This document shows, piece after piece, positions 1 through 8,161 of a stretch of 64,000 bases of DNA. Source of the stretch: Streptomyces sp. DG1A-41 (GTDB taxonomy: Bacteria; Actinomycetota; Actinomycetes; Streptomycetales; Streptomycetaceae); NCBI RefSeq assembly GCF_037055355.1, contig NZ_CP146350.1, positions 7,711,001 through 7,775,000 of the forward strand. The letters run 5' to 3'. Position numbers and translations under genes: made by a program. The notes beneath the pieces are model-generated. The model was not told where the DNA came from. It was given only the letters and a program-made list of their open reading frames with translations, and did not search any database. Every line of letters begins with the position of its first letter. Positions within the stretch are counted from its first letter, which is position 1.

Positions 1-296
<296 letters not shown>

Positions 297-1319
297 TCAC
301 CTGGTGGACGCCGGCGGGCGAACCTCGGTACGGACGGCGGCCACGGTCGCACCCGACTGCTCGAAAGTCACCGAGACCCGGTGCGGCGACTCCTGCCGAG
401 CCTCGAAAGCCGCGACGACGCGTACCGGCGAGTCCAGTTCGGCGAAACGTGAGAACGAGGCTTCGAATGCGGCTGCCGAGCAGGTCCCGTTAGTTCCGCC
501 GATGGTCCCGGAGCTTGAATACAGCAGCAGCGCCGACTGGCGTGCGGCTTCCATCAATACCATGGCCGGAATATGGTCGTAATCGTGGTCGAAAAGCCCG
601 CTGTTGCCGAAGTCGGGTGCCAGCGCGGCGGTCAGCGAGGCCTGCCCCGCGTCGAAATCGACATCGGAGAGCACGACGTTCGCTGGATTACGGCGTCCCA
701 CCCGAGCCGGTCGTTCGGCGTTCTGCCTTGCGTCCGGTGAGCGGAACGCCGAGGTCATGGGCGGAGTGCTGCCGCGTTGCATGTACCGGAGCGACGCATA
801 CTGCGCCGTGGGTGCGGAACTCACTCGAATGTGAGCGTTTCCCACCGTTTCTCCGGCGAGTTCCAAACTGATGTCGAAACGCAGTGCGGTGATGCGGTTC
901 CTGCGATCGTACGCCGGTGTCATGGTCTCGCTCAGAAGCAGCTCGCCGGGCTTTCGATCGATGATCAGTGCATCGCCGTGGTGGAGATCGATCGCCCAGT
1001 CGTTGACCATGAAGGTGGTCTTGAGGGGTATGTCCAATTGCGCGTGTGCACCATAGATGGAGGCCTGTCGGCATATCTCCAGCAGGAGCAGTGGGTCGTA
1101 CGTCGCAGGAGTCCCCAGGTGATCATTGAAATAAGCATGGGACAGCGGGAGCTGCGCTGCCGACCGAAAGGTCAGATCGCCGGTCCGCTGCATTCCGGTG
1201 ACAAAGACTTCGGCGACTGAAGCCCGGTGGACCATACGTCGATCGACAGTCTGATGGAATCCGAGAGTTTCCAGGACTCCTGACCTTTTCCGTTCCGGAG
1301 CAATCTCCGAGGTCGTCAC
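297..1319 (-). CDS. AfsA-family gamma-butyrolactone biosynthesis protein (copy 1)
   Basis: A 340-aa protein of the AfsA/ScbA family, which condenses a beta-ketoacyl-ACP with dihydroxyacetone phosphate in the first step of butyrolactone-type autoregulator synthesis. The two internal hotdog-like repeats characteristic of the family are visible: the first has YDPLLLLEICRQA, the second FDHDYDHIPAMVLMEAARQ, with a closing stretch on fatty-acyl pocket lines (FSRFAELDSPVRVV). Length matches the family (about 300-340 aa). GTG at 1319 is chosen because AGAAGGAGG precedes it at good spacing. It is followed closely by the truncated SDR gene. A second AfsA-like gene lies 3.2 kb away, so one copy may have another role such as a modified signal. 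Family assignment is firm; the exact product is not. Confidence 0.9.
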   Translation of the reverse strand: MTTSEIAPERKRSGVLETLGFHQTVDRRMVHRASVAEVFVTGMQRTGDLTFRSAAQLPLSHAYFNDHLGTPATYDPLLLLEICRQASIYGAHAQLDIPLKTTFMVNDWAIDLHHGDALIIDRKPGELLLSETMTPAYDRRNRITALRFDISLELAGETVGNAHIRVSSAPTAQYASLRYMQRGSTPPMTSAFRSPDARQNAERPARVGRRNPANVVLSDVDFDAGQASLTAALAPDFGNSGLFDHDYDHIPAMVLMEAARQSALLLYSSSGTIGGTNGTCSAAAFEASFSRFAELDSPVRVVAAFEARQESPHRVSVTFEQSGATVAAVRTEVRPPASTR

Positions 1320-1372
1320 GACCCAGGCCCTCCTTCTGCTGTAATTCCGCCGCCCATCGGTCTTAATTCAGG

Positions 1373-1401
1373 AACGTAGGCTCCCCTGTGCGCCAACTCA
1401 A
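1373..1401 (-). promoter_or_regulatory. candidate promoter of the AfsA-like gene
   Basis: On the minus strand a TTGAGT hexamer (plus 1396-1401) and TACGTT (plus 1373-1378) are separated by exactly 17 nt. They lie about 55 nt upstream of the GTG start at 1319. The fit to the vegetative sigma-70-like consensus is moderate. The rest of the 409-bp gap (1320-1728) holds the palindrome listed next and no convincing gene. Confidence 0.4.
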
Positions 1402-1407
1402 GGGAGA

Positions 1408-1447
1408 TACCACTTAGAACGAGGCGGTGGTACCTCCTAGGAGGTAC
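1408..1447. promoter_or_regulatory. nested palindromes, candidate operator upstream of AfsA copy 1
   Basis: The sequence GTACCTCCTAGGAGGTAC (1430-1447) is a perfect 18-bp palindrome. Overlapping it is TACCAC (1408-1413) paired with GTGGTA (1427-1432) across 13 nt. The block sits just upstream of the candidate -35 of the AfsA-like gene, where a dimeric repressor such as a butyrolactone receptor or the adjacent TetR protein could act. The binding protein is not identifiable from sequence. Confidence 0.5.
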
Positions 1448-1728
1448 GGGGGATGCCGCTTCTCGGGGATCGCGGTACACATATGAACGCGGTGCCGGGA
1501 AAAGGGGTTTCGGGCAGAGGAGGCCGCAAGTGGTGCAGCGGCTGAGCTGCCTCGCCGACGGCGATGGAACGCCAGGGGGTGTCCGCAAAGTCGCGTCGCT
1601 CGCCCCGAGGGTGGTCCCTGCGGCGTCATGGGCTCCCCCTTGAGGGCGCTCCGGCGCCTTGCGATCGCACGCACCAGACGCCGCCGGGCCCGCCCTCCGG
1701 GCGGACGACGGGAATTTGACGACAGGGC

Positions 1729-2349
1729 CTAGGCGGGGGAGGTGAGTGCCTCGGGGATCCTGGCGAAGGTCTCCTGGACAAGCTTCATCAGGCCGTCGCG
1801 GCCGCCCTGGCCGCCCTGTGCTGTCCAGTGCAGGGACGCCGTGTGCCAGGCGGCCACGAAGATCTCGACGGTCAGCCGTAGGCGTACCCCGTCGACGCCG
1901 GCACCGGACCGCTCGGTCACCGTGTCAACGATGGCGCGCGTGGTCTCCTGGCAGTATCCCAGGCTGTGCGCTTGCAGGGCGGGAACGCCCTCCGACAGCT
2001 CACGGGTGGTCAGGAAGCGGCGGGCCCAGTCCGTGTCCATGGCGCCCAGCGTGGTGTCGAGGGCTCCGCGGAGAGCCTCCAGGAGCGGGCCGTCCAGCTT
2101 CGAGGTGGCCACGCAGTCCAGATATGCCGACCACAGGTCGCTGTCGGCGGCGAGGGCGACGTCCTCCTTGGACCGGTAGTTACGGAAGAAGGTGCGCTTG
2201 GAGACCTCCACCGCGTAGCACAGATCGTCGAGCGTGGTGGCGTCGTACCCGCGTTCGGTGAACAGGCGCAGCGCGGTCTCGGCCAGGGCTCGGCGCGTAC
2301 GCAGCTTCTTCCGTTCCCGCAGTGGCAGGTCGCGCAGATCGTCACTCAC
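1729..2349 (-). CDS. TetR-family repressor, divergent from MFS exporter
   Basis: A TetR/AcrR regulator of about 206 aa. The N-terminal helix-turn-helix is typical: RTRRALAETALRLFTERGY followed by TTLDDLCYAVEVSKRTFFRNY. It is divergently arranged with the MFS transporter at 2468, and the intergenic strip carries a near-perfect inverted repeat, the classic arrangement in which the TetR protein represses both itself and the pump until a ligand binds. The reading frame is open to a GTG at 2400, but that start would lie inside the operator, so I prefer GTG at 2349 (giving MSDDLRDLPL...); GTG at 2355 is equally possible. Ligand unknown; the cluster product is the natural guess. Confidence 0.88.
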   Translation of the reverse strand: MSDDLRDLPLRERKKLRTRRALAETALRLFTERGYDATTLDDLCYAVEVSKRTFFRNYRSKEDVALAADSDLWSAYLDCVATSKLDGPLLEALRGALDTTLGAMDTDWARRFLTTRELSEGVPALQAHSLGYCQETTRAIVDTVTERSGAGVDGVRLRLTVEIFVAAWHTASLHWTAQGGQGGRDGLMKLVQETFARIPEALTSPA

Positions 2350-2383
2350 GTCCACGAGCCTACCACTCAGAAGCGATTGCGCT

Positions 2384-2411
2384 TTGACAGCTAGTGCCAC
2401 TTAGTGGCACT
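2384..2411 (+). promoter_or_regulatory. MFS promoter -35 and TetR-type operator
   Basis: A perfect TTGACA (-35) at 2384-2389 is followed by the inverted repeat AGTGCCAC-TTA-GTGGCACT at 2393-2411 (8-bp perfect arms). The operator would cover the spacer and -10 region of the exporter promoter and the start region of the TetR gene, so one bound dimer would block both directions. No strong -10 is visible. Confidence 0.7.
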
Positions 2412-2467
2412 GTCGCCTTGGTGGCCGACTGCGGCTGTTTGAACGTCTCCTGAAGGAGCCTGAACTC

Positions 2468-3973
2468 GTGACTACCGTCCCCACGGGCCGCTCACGCCCA
2501 GCGATCACGCTGGTAGTGGTGTTACTGGCCTTCGTCACTGTGCCGATGTCCATCTCGGGAGCGGCTGTCGCTCTACCGGACATCGGTGAAGATCTGCACA
2601 CCGCGGGCGCACCACTGCAATGGGTGATGAACGCCTACAACCTGACCTTCGCCTCATTCATGCTGGTCACCGGATCAGCGGCCGACCTGATCGGCCGTCG
2701 CAAGGCCTTTGCGGCAGGTGCGGCTGTGTTCGCCGTCGGCTCGGTCGCCGCGGCGGCCGCACCCGGCATCGTCCTGCTCGACATCGCCCGAGCCGTCTCG
2801 GGCATCGGTGCGGCGGGTGTCTTCGCCAGCGGTGGCGCGATCCTCGCCACGACCTTCGACGGCGCCGCCCGCACCCGCGCCTTCGCGGCCCTCGGGAGTG
2901 CCGCCGGCCTCGGCCTGGCCGCGGGCCCCACCTTGTCCGGCTGGCTGGTCGGCGCGCTCGGCTGGCGTGCCACGTTCGGGTTGCACGCCGCGCTGGTGGT
3001 CGTGGCGCTGGCCGGCGTCGGTTTCGTCGCCGAGTCGCGTGCCGAGCAGCGTCCCCGGCTGGACGTGACCGGTGCCGTGGTGTTCGTCGCGGGTCTCGGT
3101 CTGCTCGTCCTGGGCGCGGTCCAAGGTCCGGAATGGGGATGGGCGAGCGCAGGCGTGCTGTCGCTGCTCGTCGTCGGCGTGGGGCTGCTGGTGTACTTCG
3201 TGATCCTGCAGTCGCGCTCCGCCGCGCCGGTCCTGGACATGTCGCTGGTGAAGAACCGCCGGTTCTTCGCGCTGTGCATGGTGCCTGTGGTGTCGACCTT
3301 CGGCTTTGTGACGCTGCTGACGTATCTGCCCACCTACCTCGTGGGTGCGAGCGGCTTCTCGCCCCAGCGCGCCGGAACGGTGCTGCTGCTGATGACCGCG
3401 CCGGTACTCCTGGCCCCGCCGCTGGCCGGAAACCTGGTCAACCGAGGCGTGTCACCCCGCGCGCTGATTACGTTCTCGCTGGTGATGTTCGCCGGCGGCA
3501 ACGCGTGGCTGACCGTGATCGGCCCCTCCACCTCCCTCGCCGTGATCGCCGGTCCGCTGTTGATGACCGGGCTGGGCGCCGGTGTGTCGTTCGGCGTGGG
3601 CGATGGCGCGGCGATGAGTCTCGTCGAGCCCGAGCAGGCCGGAATGGCCGCCGGGTTCCTCAACACCATGCGCATCGGCAGCGAGGCCATCGTCATCGCC
3701 GTGTACGGCGCCGTCCTGGTCAGCCTCATCAGCACCCGCGTCGGATCGCCGGAACTGGCCGCGGAGGTTGCTGCGGGCGACCTGTCCGGCAGCACCTCCG
3801 GCGTGTTGGCCGACGGGTTCACCCACGCACTGCACATCGCGCTGTACGCGACGGCCGCCGTGTGTGCGATCGGCGCGGTGGCCATCGCCGCCGCACTGGT
3901 CCCGCCGCGCCGGGACGCCGCCGCGACGACCGCGGCCCCCGAGAAAGCCCCGTTGCCCACAGAAGTGGGCTGA
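2468..3973 (+). CDS. MFS drug exporter, DHA2 (14-TM) type
   Basis: A 501-aa integral membrane protein of the EmrB/QacA-type major facilitator group, normally a proton-driven exporter of drugs or the cluster product. It shows ALPDIGEDLHTAGAPLQWVMNAY near residues 35-57 and the loop 2-3 motif ADLIGRRKAF, then a long series of hydrophobic helices; length matches 14-TM members. GTG at 2468 is supported by GAAGGAGC just upstream. Codon 19 is TTA (2522-2524), the leucine codon read by the bldA tRNA in Streptomyces, so its translation may be developmentally delayed. Regulated most likely by the divergent TetR protein. Substrate not deducible. Confidence 0.92.
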   Translation: MTTVPTGRSRPAITLVVVLLAFVTVPMSISGAAVALPDIGEDLHTAGAPLQWVMNAYNLTFASFMLVTGSAADLIGRRKAFAAGAAVFAVGSVAAAAAPGIVLLDIARAVSGIGAAGVFASGGAILATTFDGAARTRAFAALGSAAGLGLAAGPTLSGWLVGALGWRATFGLHAALVVVALAGVGFVAESRAEQRPRLDVTGAVVFVAGLGLLVLGAVQGPEWGWASAGVLSLLVVGVGLLVYFVILQSRSAAPVLDMSLVKNRRFFALCMVPVVSTFGFVTLLTYLPTYLVGASGFSPQRAGTVLLLMTAPVLLAPPLAGNLVNRGVSPRALITFSLVMFAGGNAWLTVIGPSTSLAVIAGPLLMTGLGAGVSFGVGDGAAMSLVEPEQAGMAAGFLNTMRIGSEAIVIAVYGAVLVSLISTRVGSPELAAEVAAGDLSGSTSGVLADGFTHALHIALYATAAVCAIGAVAIAAALVPPRRDAAATTAAPEKAPLPTEVG

Positions 3974-4016
3974 CCTCGTGCGCATAAGATCCCGTATTCC
4001 GCGGCGTACATAAGAC

Positions 4017-4059
4017 ACGGCGCTTCGCCACCTTCATGACCGAGGTGGCGGAGCGCCGT
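4017..4059 (+). terminator. strong hairpin terminator after the MFS gene
   Basis: A 17-bp stem (4017-4033 pairing with 4043-4059, one mismatch) with a 9-nt loop follows the exporter stop by 43 bp. There is no U-tract, as is usual in actinomycetes. Confidence 0.75.
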
Positions 4060-4149
4060 TCACGTGCGCTGGAACTTGTCCGCCTTCCTGTCCGAAGTGA
4101 CGGGAGGCACCGTCCATTCGGATACTGACAGGGCGATGACGACACCGCT

Positions 4150-4323
4150 TCGGTCGCCTGGGCCAGGATCGTCACCCAGCTCCAGGCCGAGGCCGACGCG
4201 AAAGGGCTGATCACCTGGGACGTGAACGTCGACTCCACCGTCTGCCGGGCCCATCAGCACGCCGCCGGGGCGGCGAAAAGGGGGACCTGCACAAGGAGCC
4301 ACCCGGCGGCATCCGCGTCTTCA
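4150..4323 (+). pseudogene. IS5-type transposase remnant, frameshifted
   Basis: Reading from about 4159, the frame gives WARIVTQLQAEADAKG, then WDVNVDSTVCRAHQHAAGA, which resembles the conserved 'VDST..RAHQHAAG' block (first catalytic Asp region) of IS5-group transposases of Streptomyces. After AAKR near 4281 the homology continues in the +1 frame as GDLHKEPPGG. No start, no remaining DDE domain and no terminal repeats are visible, so this is a dead fragment of a past insertion. The following stretch to 4505 has no recognisable coding content on the plus strand. Confidence 0.65.
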
Positions 4324-4505
4324 TGCTCCCGGAATACCCTGAAGCGCTCGCGGTTCTGGGCCACGACCTGGCGCGTGCCGAACTGGGCATCGCGCCGCAC
4401 GCTCTTCGCGTTTCCCAGGCCCGGACCCGGCCGTCCGGCCGGGGGGCTGAGCGACAGCCAGGGCCGGACACGTCGCTGTGCCCCGCCCGGCCGTGGTTGC
4501 CGGGT

Positions 4506-5429
4506 TCAGCTCTGCGGCTGGACCGTCACCGTGCTGGAGAACACGAGGTGTTCGCCCTGGTGGGCCTTGACTGTGACGGGCATCCGGCCATCGGGCTCCG
4601 GTATGCCGGGTTCGGCCGTGATCAGGCAGCGCTGGTCGAACTCGACGTACCGGTAGAACGTCGTGTCGAAGTCAACGGGCACCATCGCCCGCGGCATCGT
4701 TGCCACCTGCGCGGCTTGGCCAGCGGCCTCCAGCAGCACCATTCCGGGGATGTGATCGTGCGGGTGGTCGAAGAGCACCCGGTGCGAGGTGTCGACACGC
4801 AGCAGCCACGTGTGGTTCCCCGGGGTGGGGGACAGGACGACGTTGTCGGTGTTGCTGCGGCCGACGTGGGAGGCCGGTACCGGAGGGGTGAGCGGGAGGG
4901 ACCGCGCGAAGGCGCGGGCCGCGTCTACGTAGTCGCCGCGCAGGCGGTTGTAGATCGCCGGTGGGTGGGCGCTGTACCGCAGTGTGGCGGTTCCTATCGG
5001 CTTGCCCGCGAGCGTGGCTTCCACATGGGAGGTCAGGTGTACCGAGCCCAGCCGGCGTCGCTTGACCTGCGGGTGGGTGACGAGCAGCTCGACCTCGGCG
5101 GAGTCGGACCCGGTGGGCAGTGCCCCGGGGTCGACCGTGGACTGTATCTTTTCCCAACCCAGGCGATGGGTGAGAGGGATGTCGTGGACGGTGTGGGTCA
5201 GAAGGGCCAGTGCCTGGCGCAGACTCTCCGTCAGCAGCAGCGAGCTGTAGCGTCCACCCTCGACGTAGAAGCTGTGCTGCCGGGGCCAGCGCGCGGTGAC
5301 TAACTGAGACGTCTCGGAGAGCGGGCGCCAACCGGTGACCATTGCCTCCTCCTGAACGGACTTGCGCACCAGGCTCCCGGTAGCTGCAAGGTGGGCCGCA
5401 TCCTGCGGTCCGGTGTTGGTGAGGGTCAT
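4506..5429 (-). CDS. AfsA-family gamma-butyrolactone biosynthesis protein (copy 2)
   Basis: A 307-aa AfsA/ScbA-family protein with the two repeated domains (LLLTESLRQALALL in the first, FDHPHDHIPGMVLLEAAGQ in the second). It should make the acyl-dihydroxyacetone-phosphate precursor of a butyrolactone/butenolide signal. ATG at 5429 is preferred over an upstream in-frame GTG-type start because GGGGGAGAG lies at proper spacing. Codon 43 is TTA (plus 5301-5303), suggesting bldA-dependent translation. It is divergent from the receptor-like TetR gene, the standard scbA/scbR-type head-to-head arrangement, which makes this copy the better candidate for the cognate signal synthase. It diverges clearly from copy 1, so it is not a recent duplicate. 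Confidence 0.9.
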   Translation of the reverse strand: MTLTNTGPQDAAHLAATGSLVRKSVQEEAMVTGWRPLSETSQLVTARWPRQHSFYVEGGRYSSLLLTESLRQALALLTHTVHDIPLTHRLGWEKIQSTVDPGALPTGSDSAEVELLVTHPQVKRRRLGSVHLTSHVEATLAGKPIGTATLRYSAHPPAIYNRLRGDYVDAARAFARSLPLTPPVPASHVGRSNTDNVVLSPTPGNHTWLLRVDTSHRVLFDHPHDHIPGMVLLEAAGQAAQVATMPRAMVPVDFDTTFYRYVEFDQRCLITAEPGIPEPDGRMPVTVKAHQGEHLVFSSTVTVQPQS

Positions 5430-5500
5430 GACGCGTTCTCTCCCCCTGGGGTCGGGCGTTGAATAGGCCGCAAGGACATGGAACACCCCTCCGCCCCACT

Positions 5501-5524
5501 AAGATAAAGAATAGTATTTTTCTT
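5501..5524. promoter_or_regulatory. AT-rich imperfect palindrome in the AfsA2/receptor intergenic region
   Basis: An unusually AT-rich 24-bp block with symmetric ends (AAGA...TCTT) lies in the divergent spacer, 25 bp before the receptor start. It contains ATAAA-N6-TATTTTTCTT. The same half-motifs with an 8-nt gap recur at 15103-15125 in another divergent regulatory spacer. It is a plausible autoregulatory element for the butyrolactone receptor, but it does not match published consensus boxes closely. Confidence 0.45.
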
Positions 5525-5548
5525 GAACGTCTGATGGGCGAGGTGCGC

Positions 5549-6178
5549 ATGGCAGTGCGAGAGGTGAAGCAGGAGAGGGCCGTGCGTACCCGTGCGACCG
5601 TCATATGCGCGGCGGCGAAGGTGTTCGCGGAATCCGGCTTCGCCGGTGCCAGCGTCTCGCGGATCGCCGAGCGGGCAGGCTTGACCCTGGGAGCGGTGTA
5701 CTTCCACTTCAAGTCCAAGGAGGAGCTGGCGCGCGAGATCGTCAGGAGCCAGCCGGACCTCGTTGTGCCGCCTCAGGACTCCCAGGGTTTGCAGCGCGCC
5801 ATCGACGTCACGCTGACGTGGGCCTATCAGCTGCTCGACGATCCCGTGCTGCAGGCCGGCGCCCGCCTGGTCATGGATCAGGAGCACTTCGTCCCCAAGA
5901 GCGAGAATTCCCACCAGCAGTGGATGTCCGTCCTGCTGCGGGACTTCAGGGACGCGCAGAGCCTGCGGGAGCTGAGGCAGGGAGTGGACGTGGAGGCGTA
6001 CTCCCGCCTGATCGTCAGCGCCTGTACCGGGGCGCAGATGCATGCGCAGCTGGAGACCTCCCGCTCCGACCTGCCGAACCGCGTCGAGGAACTTTGGCAT
6101 TGTCTGCTGCCCGCGATCGCCGTCCCCAGCGCGGCCAAGAGGATGCAGTTCGGCAGGGAGCGAGGGGTGAGGGCATGA
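5549..6178 (+). CDS. gamma-butyrolactone receptor-like TetR regulator (ArpA/ScbR family)
   Basis: A 209-aa TetR-family protein with the DNA-binding domain typical of butyrolactone receptors: RTRATVICAAAKVFAESGF, then ASVSRIAERAGLTLGAVYFHF and KSKEELAREIV. These proteins bind palindromic boxes at regulatory genes and release them on binding the autoregulator. ATG 5549 is chosen because GAGG lies 6 nt upstream; ATG 5534 is possible. It is head-to-head with AfsA copy 2 and overlaps the following reductase (ATGA), so signal synthesis and sensing are co-arranged. Whether it is a true receptor or a pseudo-receptor (which binds other ligands) cannot be read from sequence. Confidence 0.9.
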   Translation: MAVREVKQERAVRTRATVICAAAKVFAESGFAGASVSRIAERAGLTLGAVYFHFKSKEELAREIVRSQPDLVVPPQDSQGLQRAIDVTLTWAYQLLDDPVLQAGARLVMDQEHFVPKSENSHQQWMSVLLRDFRDAQSLRELRQGVDVEAYSRLIVSACTGAQMHAQLETSRSDLPNRVEELWHCLLPAIAVPSAAKRMQFGRERGVRA

Positions 6179-7047
6179 GGCAGTGGGCGGACGCAGGGCT
6201 GAGGATCGTGGTGACCGGAGCGACGGGGGCGGTCGGTCGGCACGTCGCCTGTCGCCTGGGAGGGCGGGGCCAGGCTCGGCTGCTGGTGCGGGACGCGGCC
6301 AAGGCGGCGCGCTTGGGGCTGGCGGACGGTGTCGTCACAGGGGACTACCAGGATCGCAGCCGCCTTACGGAGGTGCTGGCCGGGGCGGACGCCGTCTTCG
6401 TGGTGACCGCCAATCCACTGTGCCCCGAGGACGACGAGAACATCCTGGCCGTCGCTCGAGCTCAGGGAGTGCGACGGGCGGTGAAACTGTCCTGGACCGC
6501 CGTGGCCGACCCGGATGCCACCGACCTGATCGCGCGGTGGAACCGCGACAGCGAGGCCCTGCTGCGCGACTCGGGCCTTGACTGGTCGGTTCTGCGGATG
6601 CGCTCGCCCATGAGCAACACGCTGGCCTGGGCGCCCGCCATCCGTGAGGAGTCAGTGGTCAGAAGCCTGGGAGGTGGCAGTCCTACGGCGTGTGTCGACC
6701 CGTGCGATGTGGCCGAGGTGGCTGTGCGGGTGCTCACCGAGCCGGGGCATGAGTCCAGGACGTACGCTCTGGCCGGCCCGGAGGACCTGACTCCGCGGGA
6801 GCAGACCCGGCAGCTGTCAGACGTGCTGGGACGCCCGTTGCGCTTCGAGGAACTGACGGCTGATCAGGCCCTGGCGCGCTGGCGTGAACGTCTGCCGGAA
6901 CCGCTCGCGCGGGCGCTCCTGGAAGTCGCCGAGCGGCGCGGAGGGCCGGGCGCCGAGCACGGCGAGAGCGATCTGGAGGCCCTCTTGGGGCGCAAGCCCG
7001 CCACCTATCGGCAGTGGGCCGTCGATCATGCCGCGAACTTCGCGTGA
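6175..7047 (+). CDS. NmrA-like NAD(P)-binding reductase
   Basis: A 290-aa protein of the atypical (NmrA/HSCARG-like) SDR group. It has the Rossmann motif VVTGATGAVGRHVA at about residues 11-24 and the pattern VFVVTANPLCPEDDENI and VRRAVKLSW seen in NAD(P)H-binding family members. It starts ATG at 6175, overlapping the receptor stop by 4 nt, so the two genes are translationally coupled. Reductases of this type sit in signal operons (ScbB/BarS1 neighbours), so reduction of a butenolide or keto intermediate of the signal is a reasonable inference; polyketide tailoring is the alternative. Confidence 0.8.
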   Translation: MRQWADAGLRIVVTGATGAVGRHVACRLGGRGQARLLVRDAAKAARLGLADGVVTGDYQDRSRLTEVLAGADAVFVVTANPLCPEDDENILAVARAQGVRRAVKLSWTAVADPDATDLIARWNRDSEALLRDSGLDWSVLRMRSPMSNTLAWAPAIREESVVRSLGGGSPTACVDPCDVAEVAVRVLTEPGHESRTYALAGPEDLTPREQTRQLSDVLGRPLRFEELTADQALARWRERLPEPLARALLEVAERRGGPGAEHGESDLEALLGRKPATYRQWAVDHAANFA

Positions 7048-7126
7048 CAGTGGGTCGTTCGGGTCACGGCAACGGGGCATGGACTGCCCGGCACAGGAGC
7101 AGGCAGCGGGAGACAGGGGAGGGGCC

Positions 7127-7897
7127 ATGGCGGCAACCCATGGATTGCTTCGCGACAAGACCGTGATGATCACGGGAGCTTCCAGCGGCATCGGCGCGGC
7201 GGCGGCGAGGCTGTTCGCCGAGCAGGGAGCAGCGGTGGTGCTGATGGCGCGCCGGGAGGAGAAACTGCGCGCGCTCGCCGGCGACATCGTTGCCGCGGGC
7301 GGTCGTGCCCTGGTGACAGTCGGGGACGTGACCGATCCGGACGACGTCGAACGGGTGGTCGGGCAGACAGTCGAGGAGTTCGGTCGGCTGGACGCGGCGT
7401 TCAACAACGCCGGTTGGGGCTCGATCGGCACTCCTCTCCACGAGACGGACGACGCGGTCTTCCGGCGGATCATGGACGTGAACGTGCAGGGCGTCTGGAA
7501 CTGCCTCAAGCGCCAGATTCCGGTGATGCTGGAGCAGGGGCACGGCGCGGTCGTCAACACCTGCAGTACCGCTGGTGCCTTCGCGACCGGGGCCATCGCG
7601 CCCTATGTGGCGGCCAAACATGCGGTGCTGGGGTTGACGAAGGCGGCTGCAGCGGAATACGGCGACCGGGGCATACGGATCAACGCCTTGATGGTCGGCA
7701 GTACGCGCACCGAGCTGATGGAGACGGCGATGGAGCGGATTCCGCAGCTGGAGCAGGCTGCCGTCGCCCGCGCCATACAGCGCCGCCTTGCCGACCCGGT
7801 GGAGGTGGCGCAGGCGGCGGCCTGGCTCTGCAGCGATCAGGCGTCCTTCATCACAGGAGCCGGCGTACCGGTGGACGGTGGATGCAGCGCAGTGTGA
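7127..7897 (+). CDS. classical SDR oxidoreductase
   Basis: A 256-aa short-chain dehydrogenase with complete motifs: TGASSGIG near residues 17-24, GDVTD, NNAGWG, the catalytic Tyr-Lys in YVAAKHAVLG, and a C-terminal GAGVPVDGG. The conserved Ser position lies in NTCSTAGA. ATG 7127 follows AGGGGAGGGG. The frame stays open further upstream, but that part overlaps the previous gene and is not needed. It probably forms one operon with the receptor and the NmrA-like gene. The best family guess is the ketoreductase step of autoregulator synthesis (BarS1/JadW2-like). Substrate unproven. Confidence 0.87.
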   Translation: MAATHGLLRDKTVMITGASSGIGAAAARLFAEQGAAVVLMARREEKLRALAGDIVAAGGRALVTVGDVTDPDDVERVVGQTVEEFGRLDAAFNNAGWGSIGTPLHETDDAVFRRIMDVNVQGVWNCLKRQIPVMLEQGHGAVVNTCSTAGAFATGAIAPYVAAKHAVLGLTKAAAAEYGDRGIRINALMVGSTRTELMETAMERIPQLEQAAVARAIQRRLADPVEVAQAAAWLCSDQASFITGAGVPVDGGCSAV

Positions 7898-8110
7898 GCG
7901 CCGGGCGCTTACGCGCGGTCACTTTGCGCATGCCGCATCGGGGACGCTGTCCCAAAGGTCGTCGGCGTCCACGGGCAGCGTGATGGCCCACACGTTCATG
8001 CCAGGGGTACCTCGTCGGGTGGCGCGTGTCGCAGGCGTTCGCAGACGACCGGTGCCCACAGAGCGCGCCAGTGGTCGACCGGCGGACACGCGCGGATGCC
8101 GCGACGCGGC

Positions 8111-8148
8111 TGTACAAACCCACCGGCGCGATGACCGGGGTTCGTACA
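8111..8148. terminator. hairpin between convergent genes
   Basis: TGTACAAACCCACCGG (8111-8126) pairs imperfectly with CCGGGGTTCGTACA (8135-8148). It lies between the SDR ending at 7897 (+) and the ketosynthase-like gene ending at 8162 (-), where a bidirectional terminator is expected. The rest of the 264-bp gap holds nothing recognisable. Confidence 0.55.
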
Positions 8149-8161
8149 GCCGACGCCCTTC

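Noticed and set aside
2620..3987. 455-aa plus-strand frame inside the MFS gene
   Set aside because: Arg-rich shadow in the +2 frame with no motifs; the MFS frame has clear membrane helices.
4323..5303. 326-aa plus-strand frame opposite AfsA copy 2
   Set aside because: Overlaps a well-supported minus-strand gene and shows no domains; its first 60 residues lie in the spacer and match nothing I know.
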